Source of the DNA: Stomoxys calcitrans
Taxonomy: Eukaryota; Arthropoda; Insecta; Diptera; Muscidae
Reading direction: 5' to 3'
Length of the DNA: 64,000 nt
Assembly (NCBI RefSeq): GCF_963082655.1
Contig: NC_081553.1
Location: 130,167,736 to 130,231,735 of the forward strand
Part shown: positions 22,454-33,504 of the stretch, piece by piece
How positions within the stretch are numbered: the stretch's first letter is position 1
How the letters are laid out: each line of letters starts with the position of its first letter
The notes under the pieces: generated by a model
Told to the model about the DNA's origin: nothing
Database searches by the model: none
Seen by the model: the letters and a program-made list of their open reading frames with translations, nothing else
Program-made: the position numbers and the translations under genes

Positions 22454-23953
22454 GACAAGTAAAAGCGTGCTAAGTTCGGCCGGGCCGAATCTTATATACC
22501 CTCCACCATGGAGCGCATTTGTCAGTTCTTTTCCCGGCATCTCTTCTTAGGCAAAAAATGATATGAGAAAAGAAAGAAAGAAAAATCTGCTATTAGAGCG
22601 ATATCAAGATATGATCCGGTTTAGACCGCAATTAAATTATATGTTGGAGACCTGTATAAAATGTCAGCCAATTCGAATAAGAATTGCGCCCTTTGGAGGC
22701 TCAAAAAGTAAAATAGAGAGATCGATTTATATGGGAGCTGTATCGGGCTATAGACCGATTCAGACCATAATAAACACGTATGTTGATGATCATGAGAGGA
22801 TCCGTCGTACAAAATTTCAGGCAAATCGGATAAGAATTGCGCTCTCTAGAGGCCCAAGAAGTCAAGACCCACGATCGGTTTATATGGCAGCTACATCAGG
22901 TTATGAACCGATTTCAACCATACTTGATACAGTTGTTGGATATCATAACAAAACACGTGGTGCAAAATTTCATTCTAATCGGATAAGAATTGCGCACTCT
23001 AGAGCCTCAAGAAGTCAAGACCCAAGATCGGTTTATATGACAGCTATACCAGGTAATGGCCCGAATTGAACCATACTTAGCACAGTTGTTAGAAGTGATA
23101 CTAAAACACTATGTGAAAAATTTCAGTCTAGTCGGATGAGAATTGCGCCCTCTAGAGGCTCAAGAAGTCAAGACCCAATATCGGTTTATATGGCAGCTAT
23201 ATCAGGTTATAGACCGATTTGAACCACACTTGGCACAGTTATTGGATATCGTAGCAAAACACGTCGTGCAAAATTTCATTCAAATCGGATAAGAATTGCG
23301 CACTCTAGAGGCTCAAGAAGTCAAGACCCAAGATCGGTTTATATGGCAGGTATATCAGGTTATGGACCGATGTGAACCATACTTGGCACAATTGTTGGAT
23401 ATAATAACGAAACACGTCGTGCAAGATTTCAATTCAATCGGATAAGAATTGCGCCCTCTAGAGGCTCAGGAAGTCAAGACCCAAGATCGGTTTATATGGC
23501 AGCTATATCAGGTTATGGACCGATTTGAACCATACTTGGCACAGTTGTTGGATATCATAACGAAACGCGTCGTGCAAAAATTCATCCCAATCGGATAAGA
23601 ATTGCGCACTCTAGAGGCTCAAGAAGTCAAGACCCAAGATCGGTTTATATGGCAGCTATATCAAAACATGGACCGATATGGGCCATTTACAATACCAACC
23701 GACCTACACTAATAAGAAGTATTTGTGCAAAATTTCAAGCGGCTAGCTTTACTCCTTCGGAAGTTAGCGTGCTTTCGACAGACAGACGGACGGACAGACG
23801 GACAGACGGACGGACATGGCTAGATCGACATAAAATTTCACGACGATCAAGAATATATATACTTTATAGGGTCTCAGACGAATATTTCGAGTAGTTACAA
23901 TCAGAATGACGAAATTAGTATACCCCCCATCTTATGGTGGAGGGTATAAAAAT
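22454..23953 (+). mobile_element. Mini-me-like element, family A, complete, about six units
   Basis: Head GACAAGTAAAAGCGTGCTAAG with a perfect hairpin and TATATACCCTCCACCATGG. The core is mostly 153-bp units (CTCTAGAGGCTCAAGAAGTC). The tail at about 23775-23820 has repeated GACAGACGGACGGACAGACG, then AATATATATACTTTATAGGG and CCCCCCATCTTATGGTGGAGGGTATAAAAA. It is one of the best-preserved copies and generates a false 168-codon ORF at 22563-23069. Confidence 0.92.
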
Positions 23954-24578
23954 TAATAATGAATCAGCGATCGAAATTCGATTCCGTTATTATATGTCAT
24001 CTTCTATTTTAAGGTAGCATCTTTATTTTTATGTTCTGGTTCTTTGGCTTGTAATCATTGCTGAAATCTTTCGAGCTAGGAAAAATCTAAAATTTTCAAC
24101 CAACTTTTTTTGTGTATTTTTTGAAAATCCGTAATCGATTTTTGGAAATTTTGCAAACGGAACGCCAGGCGTTTAGCGTCAAAGCAGGTCGTGCTATCGT
24201 CTGTGTCTTAGCATGAGCAACATTTGATGAAAAAAGTGCTACCTGTACCTTGATTACTAGAATACGTGGACAGACAGATGGACATTGCTACTCGAATCAG
24301 ATAGTATTTCTAAGTTTATCGCTACATTTAACAATTATCGATGTACTTTTTCCTTCTTGGTGTTGCATAATGTACTATTCATCTATATCTGAGAATTTGA
24401 GAAAATTCTATCTATAGCACAGGACCGCAACTTTAACTTAAAGATTAAGTGGAGTACGGTTTCAAAATTTGCGTAAGGCACTCATAAATCTAAGAGTTTT
24501 GACACATTTTTATATTTTGTTAGTAAATTTCAATGTATTGGTTGAGTAAGTTAATTCATTTGGCGAATCGTATGTATA
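23954..24578. other. Unassigned stretch with a mini-me tail trace
   Basis: At about 24265-24290, ACGTGGACAGACAGATGGACA resembles a decayed family B tail. Otherwise nothing is identified. Confidence 0.4.
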
Positions 24579-24740
24579 AACAAGTAAGGAAAGGCAAAAA
24601 TCGGGTGGTGCCGACTATTTAGTACCCTACACCAACCCTATACGTGAAAACTGGGAGTTATATCTAATTCTGAACCGAATTTGGTGGAGGTTTTTAGATG
24701 GGCTATAAAACAATCCGTATAAAATATCGGCTTTGAATAA
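24579..24740 (+). mobile_element. Mini-me-like element, family B, head fragment
   Basis: ACAAGTAAGGAAAGGCAAAAATCGG, an imperfect hairpin ending GCCGACT, then TAGTACCCTACACCAACCC. The same end, inverted, occurs at 62245-62306. The core decays within about 150 bp. Confidence 0.62.
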
Positions 24741-26223
24741 AACACTTAAGCATAAAATGATTCATTTCGTGATTTTTCGAATATATCCCAGCTCATGATC
24801 AAATTTAATGCCTTCTATTCAAATAACAGCATAACAAAGAACTTATAAAAGTTGGACAAGTGAGTGCTGTAGTGAATACACTAGGATGGTGGATCACGAT
24901 TTCTGATAAGCCATGTTTCTTCATAAACACCTTTGCCAAATTGATTAAGGTGCTCTACATATCCAACGACTATTAAATACTGTGTAGAGGACGCTTTTGT
25001 TTTGAAACAGGGCTCAATAAGTCCTCTAACTTTTCTCAGCGCAATAACAGAGAATACATCATTACTTTCCACTATTTCGATACAAAAATAATTATCAATG
25101 CTAATAACAACAAACACATCAATATTGCCAAACTCTTTTTAGTTGTACACTTGAACATTCATTGAATGTCACTGCATGTGCTTTTTGTGCTTAGTCCACA
25201 TTGACCTACAGCACAGCGAAGGGCCGGTTCCTTTGGTTTGTCTGAGAGTTTGAGTGTGAGGCACCGGCTCTTGCACAAATACAGAGTGCCAATGATGCTC
25301 GATATGACAAGGCGTGTTATTGACGCCTTTAAATAACCAATAACCACCCCGTTCCCGCGGCGAACGAGGTCCAAAGGACCCAGGATCACCACATACACAT
25401 GAAAATGTGACTGCAACAACCAAAGGACATGCATCTTAAAAAAGTAAGAAAATTTTTGCCTGTTAGGGCAAAGATAATTAAGTTTTACAATTTTTTGTTT
25501 GTTTTTCTTTCGAGACGAGCTCAATCATCGGAGATTTCCTTCGCAAGTGGAAAAGGAAAGCCAGAGTTTGCAACACACACTAATCACTATGGGACGCGTT
25601 TCGTAAACTGGTTACAATTACTCATTAAATTTAAACTATTTTTTCAATGTATGCATCAATTGTGCAAAGATGAAAGATGATGAAGGATGATCTATATGCG
25701 TATCTTAATACCTGCCAATAAAAAGCTAAAATTTCGGGACAGATTTGAGTTCATTTTTTTTTTCTAAATAGATATAATCTGCTCCATTTAAATCTGATAG
25801 CAGATATAGTTGAACCTGACCTTATTTATTTTGTAAACACTTTCACAATTTTCGATTTTTTAGCGGAATTGTAATGTAGGTCTATAAATCACCAAACCCC
25901 TTTCCTTAACTTAAATAAATTCATTAACACTTAAGATAGTAGCATAATTTTAAATTTATCTTAGCTCTGTAGCTTATCTTTTAATAAAAAATGCTTTCAG
26001 AATACCATAAAACATTGTCTTATCAAGGTTTAAATTGCGTTGTAATATTTTAAGAGGGCATAGAAACTTATATTTAGGTCCAGTAACATAATAATTTTTG
26101 ATTATGATAAGAAAATGTTTGATTTTGAAAGAAAATTTGTTAACATAACCGGCATTGCTCCCATTCTTATCTTTGTCTAAATGAACTGCTGAAAGATTAT
26201 AACAATTTTAAAAATGAAATTCA
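24741..26223. other. Unassigned region with a GC-richer island at about 25160-25430
   Basis: Mostly AT-rich. The island contains CCGTTCCCGCGGCGAACGAGG and is open in two minus-strand frames (25159-25524 and 25169-25423). Neither translation resembles a family I know. No gene is called. Confidence 0.35.
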
Positions 26224-26777
26224 TACACTAAAAAAAAGTTGTCCCAAAATTTAAGATTTTTGCTTATTTGTAGGATTTTAGTAATGAAAACGAGCCAAAG
26301 AACCAAAACTTTAAAATAAATATGTTATCTTTAAATTGAATTTCCACTTTACTAATGGACATGACCATTCGTTTCAAATTTTGATTTCCGACTGGTTCAT
26401 ATTCTACTTCATATATGGTTGTCCAATTACTATTTTTTGAAAAATTCGTTTTTTAAACTTATCAAATTAAATTAAAAAAAATAAACATTTAAAGACTTTC
26501 CGCTTCTAATTGTAAGGCTATTTTGAGTCTTCAAAGTCAATTTCCTAACTTTCAACAAAATGTGGCTTTCATTTTAGATTTTTGTCTTTAACAACAAGAC
26601 ACAAAGTTAAGGATTCATTAGTCTATCGTTTAAAATGAAAAAATCCTTAATATGAGTAAAATATTTTTCACCAACGGGAAAACCTTAAAAGGTTGCAAAA
26701 TTGATCATCTTTAAGTAAAGTTTACTAATCTTTGGCTCGAATCTTTAAAATTAGGAAAAAAAATTTCCAGTGTAGTT
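26224..26777. mobile_element. Candidate MITE with short terminal inverted repeats
   Basis: Left end TACACTAAAAAAAAGTTG and right end AAAAATTTCCAGTGTAG are imperfect inverted repeats (TACACT..AAA). The interior is AT-rich with many TTAAAGATT-like words and no ORF. No target duplication was verified. Confidence 0.35.
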
Positions 26778-26819
26778 GAGCAGGTAATTCCCAAACTGAT
26801 CCACTGGAATGAATCCTTT

Positions 26820-27625
26820 TAACGTGGGTGGAACCATTTTTATCCGATTTGGTTGAAATTTTGCATTTTGGCTTGTGCCATGACTTCATTATTCCTTCCA
26901 GGTATAGTTAAAATCTGGCTACAAGCTAATATAGCCCTCATATCCATCGAATTATCGATTTGCTGAAGGGTATTTCATAGAGCATATAAGACCAACACAC
27001 TACACCACTACTGTGGTACTGGGTATTATAACTTAATGCATTCTTTTGTAACACCCAGAAGGAAGAGAGCTAGACCCAATAATAAGTATACAGATCGACT
27101 CAGAATCATTTTCTGATTTAATTTAGTTATGTCCGTCTGTCTGTCTTTCTTTCCATGTTAAATTTGGAGCGAGCATATTTTTTGGCCTAGAGACGAAGCC
27201 TATTGAAATTGTAAGAAATCGGTTAAGATTTGGATATAGCTCCCATATATATGTGCGTCCGATTTGTTAACCGATTCGCACAACATTTTGCAAGAGCGAT
27301 TCACTTATGACCTTCGTCATTGCCGGTGAATTTGATAGAAATCGGTTTAAATTTAGATATAGCTGTCAAAAATATGTACCGCCTGATTTTCACTTCCAGA
27401 GCCTTTACAAGCGCATTTATTGTATTATCCGATCTTCTCAACATTTTGCATAACGCTTTTTTCCAACTGCCGCAATATCTCCAGATTTTGGTAAAATCAG
27501 TTCAGATTTTGGATTAACATTGCAATAATGTGGTCATTTGTCAACCGATTTTCTCGATAACTCTAGGTTTTGCTTTAGAATATCATAAACAATGGTTCAA
27601 ATTCTCTCCCATATATACAGTGACG
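26820..27625 (-). mobile_element. Mini-me-like element, family B, decayed, minus orientation
   Basis: From about 26820 there is a core fragment (TTTTTATCCGATTTGGTTGAAATTTTG). At about 26995 comes a family B tail: CTACACCACTACTGTGGTACTGGGTATTAT, GATCGACTCAGAATC and GTCCGTCTGTCTGTC. Units with TTTGGATATAGCTCCCATATA continue to about 27620; no head. Confidence 0.6.
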
Positions 27626-27706
27626 CACATAAGTATTGGCACAATGTTATGCTGTAAAACAAAAAAAAATCATGTCAAGAAAACAACAATGTTAACTAAT
27701 CACTAA

Positions 27707-27990
27707 CCGTTTCGCAGAAGTTAGCATGTCCGCCTATGACGTTGAACGCCTGGGTTCAAATACAGGCAGGATGGTTTTCCCCTCCTAATGCTGGCGACAT
27801 TTGTGAGGTACTATGCCATGTAAAAACTTCTCCTCAAAAGAGGTGTCGCACTGAGGCACGCAGTTCGGACTCGGCTATAAAAAGGAGGTCCTTATTATTG
27901 AATTTAAACTTGAATCGGAAATCGGACTCATTGATATGTGAGAAGTTTGCTACTGTTCCTTAGTGGAATGTTCATGGGCCATATTTGCAT
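27707..27990 (+). mobile_element. SINE-1 copy, 5' end decayed
   Basis: CGTTTCGCAGAAGTTAGCATG (weak A box), GGGTTCAAATACAGG (weak B box), GCTATAAAAAGGAGG body, TTAGTGGAATGTTCATGGGC end. Confidence 0.8.
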
Positions 27991-28047
27991 TTCCAATTGC
28001 TACGATTGTATATCTCATGGAGGTAGCATAAAACTATAAATAATTAA

Positions 28048-29093
28048 AAACAAGTAAAAGCGTGCTAAGTTCGGCCGGGCCGAATCTTATATACCCTCCA
28101 CCATGGATCGCATTTGTCGAGTTCTTTTCCCGGCATCTCTTCTTAGGCAAAAAAGGATATAAGAAAAGAGTTGCTCTGCTATTAAAACGATATCAAGATA
28201 TGGTCCGGTTCGGACCACAATTAAATTATATGTTGGAGACCTGTATAAAATTTCAGCCAATTCGTATAAGAATTGCGCCCATTGGGGCTCACGAAGTAAA
28301 ATAGAGAGATCGATTTATATGGGAGCTGTATCGGGCTATATACCGATTCAGACCATAATAAACACGTATGTTAATGGTCATGAGAGAATCCGTCGTACAA
28401 AATTTCAGGCAAATCGGATAATAATTGCGACCTCTAGAGGCTCAAGAAGTCAAGATCCCAGATCGGTTTATATGGCAGCTATATCAGGTTATGAACCGAT
28501 TTGAACCATATTTGGCGCAGTTGTTGGATATCATAACAAAATACTACGTGCCAAAATTCATTCAAATCGCATAAGAATTGCGAGCTCTAGAGGCTCAAGA
28601 AGTCAAGATCCCAGATCGGTTTATATGGCAGCTATATCAGGTTATGGACCGATTTCAACCATACTTGGCACAGTTGTTGGATATAATAAAAAAACACGTC
28701 GTGCAAATTTTCAGCCAAATCGGATAAGAATTGCGCACTCTAGAGGCTCAAGAAGTCAAGACCCTAGATCGGTTTATATGGCAGCTATATCAAAACATGG
28801 ACCGATATGGCCCATTTACAATACCAACCGACCTACACTAATAAGAAGTATTTGTGCAAAATTTCAAGCGGCTAGCTTTACTCCTTCGGAAGTTAGCTTG
28901 CTTTCGACAGACAGGCGGACGGACGGACGGACGGACGGACGGACGGACGGACGGACATCGCTAGATCGACATAAAATGTCGCGACGATCAAGAATATATA
29001 TACTTTATGGGGTCTCAGACGAATATTTCGAGTAGTTACAAACAGAATGACGAAATTAGTATACCCCCCATCTTATGGTGGAGGGTATAAAAA
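28048..29093 (+). mobile_element. Mini-me-like element, family A, complete, with expanded (GGAC)n
   Basis: ACAAGTAAAAGCGTGCTAAG, perfect TTCGGCCGGGCCGAA, TATATACCCTCCACCATGG. About four units follow, an uninterrupted (GGAC)10 run at 28917-28956, AATATATATACTTTATGGGG, and CCCCCCATCTTATGGTGGAGGGTATAAAAA. Confidence 0.92.
28917..28956 (+). repeat. (GGAC)10 microsatellite in a mini-me tail
   Basis: Ten perfect GGAC units. Other copies in the window have only two to five mixed GACG/GACA units. Confidence 0.9.
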
Positions 29094-29151
29094 CCCGAAA
29101 AAATATGTTTTACAGTATGCAGTCCATTGTGTTATCTAATAGGAAGTAATG

Positions 29152-29457
29152 GGAGGCCACCGTAGCGCAAAGGTTATCATGTCCGCCTATGACGCTTAAC
29201 GACTGGGTTTGAATCCAGGCGAGACCATCAGCGGTGGTTTTCCCCTCCTAATGCTGGCAGCATTTGTGAGGTACTATGCGATGTAAAACTTCTCTCCAAA
29301 GAGGTGTCGCACATGCGGCACGCTGTTCGGACTCGGCTATAAAAAGGAGGCCCCTTACCATTGAGTTTAAAAACTTAAATCGGACTGCACTCATTGATAT
29401 ATAAGAAGTTTGCCCCTGTTCCTTTGTGGAATTTTAATGGGCAAAATTTGCATTTGC
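29152..29457 (+). mobile_element. SINE-1 copy with 14-bp target duplications
   Basis: Flanked by AATAGGAAGTAATG (29138-29151) and AATAGGAAGTTATG (29458-29471), one mismatch. GGAGGCCACCGTAGCGCAAAGG, GGGTTTGAATCCAGG (B box), GCTATAAAAAGGAGGCCCC, CAAAATTTGCATTTGC end. Confidence 0.86.
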
Positions 29458-29471
29458 AATAGGAAGTTATG

Positions 29472-30675
29472 AATGGGAAGAGCGAAAGAAGAATAGTAGG
29501 TATAGACATTTGTAATAATTTAAAATTTCCAAATATTTGTTATTGTTTTGCATGATATTTGTTGGTTTTTTCAAATTTTCTTACTGTTCCAATACCTTTT
29601 TGCGGCACTTTATGTAGCATCTAATATTAGCTTTTAGAGCCCTTGTCAGCATATTTCTTAACTGAATCTCTTAAAATTTTCTACAATGTCTTTTTTTATG
29701 AATTTTATTATATGTGGCAATTTGATTCAAATCGGATCAGATATATTTTCTTCCGATTTTGATTAATACAGCAATAATTTGGACATTTTTAACCGATCCC
29801 CACGAAATTTGACACAAAGTTGTCACTTTTAACCTCCTTGATATGCATGAAAGTCCCGATGTTCCCTTTTTGCAAACGCATTTATTAACCGATCTTCTCA
29901 AAATTTTTGCCTAGCGATTTTCTTTATGACTCCCATTGCTTTTCGAAGTTGCGCTCAAGTCACATCACACAATCTTGAACGAAGATTGTGTTCATTGAAT
30001 AATTGATATTTCAGTTCCCATGAATGGGGTTTTAATAACTTTAGCATCAGTCTTAATTTCATATTAAATTGGTTATAATTTAATTCAATTGCATGCTAGA
30101 TATTGACTAAAACGACTGAGGTTCAGATATCTAATTGTAGCCTGTATACTTAATAATAGTGTGCATAACGTGTCAGTTTCAGACTATGTTGCAGTTCTAA
30201 ATGCGAGACTTCTGTTTGCAAGCAAAACATGATATATTGAGGTTGACAAATGTTGAAGCTATACAAACAACATTCTCCATTATTCAAATCCCCAAATAGT
30301 TATTTGTAGATTTCGTACAACAGCTGAATCCGTCCTTAATTGATTTCTTTTGTTATGTTTTCTTGGCTTTTTTGGGTTATTATTTTTTTATCTGGCGACG
30401 TCAACACGCGCAATATTTAGACTTTCAAATGAAGGAGAATTTCAAATGTTGAATACTAACCGTCTGATTACCCAATTTTGATATTATCTTTGCAATAGGC
30501 AATCGGTTCTGAAGCAATATAGAAATCTAAAATTTTTTCTTTATTATTTAAAAAAAATTTATGTGAAAATATTGGTTAGACCGTACCTAAAGTAGAGAGA
30601 ACTCAAGTTTTATGGACAGATGGCTGGATAAATAAATTCCTCAAAAGCAACGTACACATGAGATAAGAATATCAC
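29472..30675. other. Unassigned AT-rich stretch with a family B core trace
   Basis: At 29700-29920, units such as CGATTTTGATTAATACAGCAAT and TTTGCAAACGCATTTATTAACC are typical of decayed mini-me cores. No gene recognised. Confidence 0.4.
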
Positions 30676-31260
30676 ATGTTTTTATATCCTACAGGGTATT
30701 GTAACTTAGTGCATTTATTTGTCTGTCTGTCCATGTTAATTTGTGTACAAAATACATCCGATCATCTTCAATTTTGGCACAGGGTTTTTTTTGGCCTCAT
30801 GAAGCCTATTGAAATAGGACGAAATCAGTTCAGATTTGGATTGAGATCTCATATACATATTCGGTTCAGATTAAGATAAAGCTTCCATACATATGTTCGT
30901 CCAATTTTGCGTAATATTACAATAATGTGTCATTTGTTAGCCGATTTAGTTAGAACTTGACACGAACGATTCTCTAATCACTCTTGATATAATTCGTGAA
31001 TTTCGTAGAAATTGGTTCAGATTTATATATAACATTGCAAGCTCATTTATTGACCAAACTTCCTTTATATGCCTTCAACAACGTGTATAGTTTTTCGTCG
31101 AAATCGGTTCAGATTTAGATATACATAGCTCCAATATAAATGTTTGTCTGATTTTGGGTAAAATTGCAATAATGTGGTAATTTTCCAACCGATACTCACG
31201 AAAATTGGCATATGTAATTCTCTTATGACTGTTGTTTTAATATTATCAAAATCTATTCAG
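30676..31260 (-). mobile_element. Mini-me-like element, family B, decayed tail and core
   Basis: TTTTTATATCCTACAGGGTATTG, GTCTGTCTGTCCATG, then CGAAATCGGTTCAGATTTAGATATA units. Microsatellite parts are short and the head is missing. Confidence 0.55.
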
Positions 31261-31362
31261 AAAATTGGAAAGTTTGACATTTTCAAGCATAATCGTAGTC
31301 AGAACGTTTTGATGTACGACCACCATTTGTGTTGTTTACAGTGACTTGAAAAAGTTAATTTG

Positions 31363-32801
31363 ACAACAAGTAAGAGCGTGCTAAGTTCGGTTGGGCCGAA
31401 TCTTATATACCCTCCACCATTGATCGCATTTGTCGAGTTCTATGCGCGGTATCTCTTTTTAGACAAACATAGAATATTGAATAAGAACTATTATGCTATT
31501 GGAGCTATATCACGTTATAGTCCGATTCGGACCATAAATGAATGCTGAACATTGTAGAAGTCATTGTGTAATATTTCAATTCATTCGGATAAGAATTGCG
31601 CCTAGTAGGGGCTCAAGAAGCAAAATCGGGAGATAGGTTTATATGGGAGCTGTATCAAGCTTTTGATCGATTCAGACTATATTACACACGTATGTTAAAG
31701 GTCATGAGAGAAGCCGTTGTACAAAAGTTCTGCCAAATCGGATAAGAATTGAGCCCTTTAGAGGTTCAAGAAGTCAAGATCCCAGATCGGTTTATATGGC
31801 AGCTATATCAGGTTCCATACCGATCTTGGGTCTTGACTTCTTGAGCTTCTAGAAGGCGTAATTCTTATCCGGTTTTATTGAAATTTTGCACGTAATGTTT
31901 CGGTATCACTTCTAACAACTACGCTAAGTATGGTTTACATCAGTCCATGTTTTGATATAGCTGCCATATAAACCGATCTTGGGTCTTGACTTCTTGAGCC
32001 TCTAGAGGGGGCAATTCTCGTCCAATTTCTTTTTAATTTTGCACGTAGTGTTTGGGTAGCACTTTCAACAACTGTACTAAGAATCGGCTCATAATCTGGT
32101 ATAGCTGTCATATAAGCCGATCTTGGATCTTGACTTCTTTAGCCAATAGAGCGCGCAATTCTCGTCCGATTTGGCTGAAATTTTGCACGACGTGTTTTGT
32201 TATGACTTCCAACAACTGTGCTAAGAATAGTTCAAATCGGTCCATAACTTGATATAGCTGCCATGTAAAGCGATCTGGGGTCTTGACTTCTTGAGCCACT
32301 AGAGGACGCAATTATTATCAGACTTGGCTGAAATTTTACATGAGGTGTTTTGTTATGACTTTCAACAACTGTGCTAAGAATAGTTCAAATCGGTCCATAA
32401 CTTGATATAGCTGCCATATCAACCGATATGGGGTCTAGACTTATTGGCCCTCTAAAAGGCGCAAGTATTATCCGATTTGGCTGAAATTTTGTACAACGGC
32501 TTCTTCCATGACTTTTAACATACGTGTCGAATATGGCAGGAATCGGTTTATAGAGCAATACAGTTCCCCTATAAACCTATCTCCCTATTTTACTTCTTCA
32601 GCCCCTAAAGTGCGCAATTCTTACTAGATTTGGCTGAAATTTTACACAATGACTTCTACTATCGTCTCCAATATTCAATATTCGTTTATCCTTTGTGTGC
32701 CTAAAAAGAGATATCGTGGAAAGAGCTCAAAAAGTGCGATCCATGGTGGAGGGTATCTAAGATTCGGTCCGACCGAACTTAGCACGCTTGTACTTGTTTT
32801 T
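31363..32801. mobile_element. Mini-me head-to-head fusion: inverted family A copies, heads at both ends
   Basis: The left arm is plus: ACAAGTAAGAGCGTGCTAAG, TTCGGTTGGGCCGAA, TATATACCCTCCACCATTGATC, with units up to about 31815. There the sequence switches to the opposite orientation (CATACCGATCTTGGGTCTTGAC). It continues in minus units to a second head: ATCCATGGTGGAGGGTATCT, hairpin 32763-32777, CACGCTTGTACTTGT. Neither arm has a (GGAC)n/(TA)n tail. The outer 65 bp form long inverted repeats. Confidence 0.85.
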
Positions 32802-32945
32802 ATTAATGTGTAGCAATTGCCTTAAATGTTGTTTAGAAGTTCAACAATTTTGTATGGATTTATACAAAGGATAAAAATTGTTTATTTAATATCAGCAGCA
32901 ATGTTTGCTGATATCAGTAGACTAATTTTTCTGGGTGTAAGGTCC
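32802..32945. repeat. Right-half fragment of a MITE-like repeat
   Basis: ATTAATGTGTAGCAA, GAAGTTCAACAATTTTGTATGG and AATTTTTCTGGGTGTAA match 38655-38769 and, less well, 33355-33468. Confidence 0.6.
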
Positions 32946-33013
32946 ATCTGTTTCTGTATTTGAAATTAGTCATTCAAAGAACGTGTCAAATACCATTCAT
33001 GATGAAGGGTATA

Positions 33014-33468
33014 TACACTCAGAGAATTTTTTTACTAAAAACAGCAAACAGCAAAAGTGTTTGCTTTAACAACAGATAACCTGCTGAAAATGGAACAGCA
33101 GTATGTTTTTGCTAAAACAGTAAAGATTTTCTGCAGTTTTCTGATGGTAAAAAGCGGAAAATTACCAAAAAATTTCGTAAATACTTTAAAAAAATTTCGT
33201 CTTTTCTTAATATTTAAGTGCAAAATTTTTTTCCAATTTTCTACACCTTGCTAATTGTTTAACGATTTTAAAAAACAACAGACAAAATAACTTCTACAAT
33301 CATATTTGTGCTTTTAAACAAAAAATGTACTCATCAAATTGACAAAAATTTATATTAGTATTTAGCAAATGCTTCAATAAATTTTAAGATGTATACAATT
33401 TTTGTATGGTTGCACTCAAAGTTGAAAATTTTGATTTTAATATCCGCAGACAAATTTCCCTGGACGTA
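33014..33468. mobile_element. MITE-like repeat, about 455 bp, uninterrupted copy
   Basis: Left end TACACTCAGAGAATTTTTTT; the right end, CAAATTTCCCTGGACGTA, is inverted and imperfect. The interior has ACAGCAAAC/GTTTGCT words and TTTTTTTCCAATTTT, all shared with the copy at 37930-38769. ORFs on both strands inside it are noncoding by composition. Confidence 0.6.
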
Positions 33469-33504
33469 AGATTCGGCCAGTCGAATTTAACGCGCTTTTA
33501 CTGG
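33469..33504 (-). mobile_element. Solo mini-me head end
   Basis: AGATTCGGCCAGTCGAATTTAA, then CGCGCTTTTACTGGTTATAA: only the outer 35 bp of a head, with a decayed hairpin, abutting the MITE-like repeat. Confidence 0.5.

Noticed and set aside
24881..25117. Minus-strand ORF of 78 codons
   Set aside because: No domain or similarity recognised, and no splice sites or neighbours that would make it an exon. Left as unassigned.
22563..29035. ORFs with repeated [21 protein letters not shown] sequence (also 13265-14137, 43216-43905, 56336-56954, 58703-59014)
   Set aside because: They are readings of 153-bp mini-me units, which stay in frame because 153 is divisible by 3. Copies show stops and frameshifts and no independent start or domain.
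33035..33254. ORFs on both strands in the MITE-like repeat
   Set aside because: Overlapping on opposite strands inside a noncoding repeat; no conserved reading.
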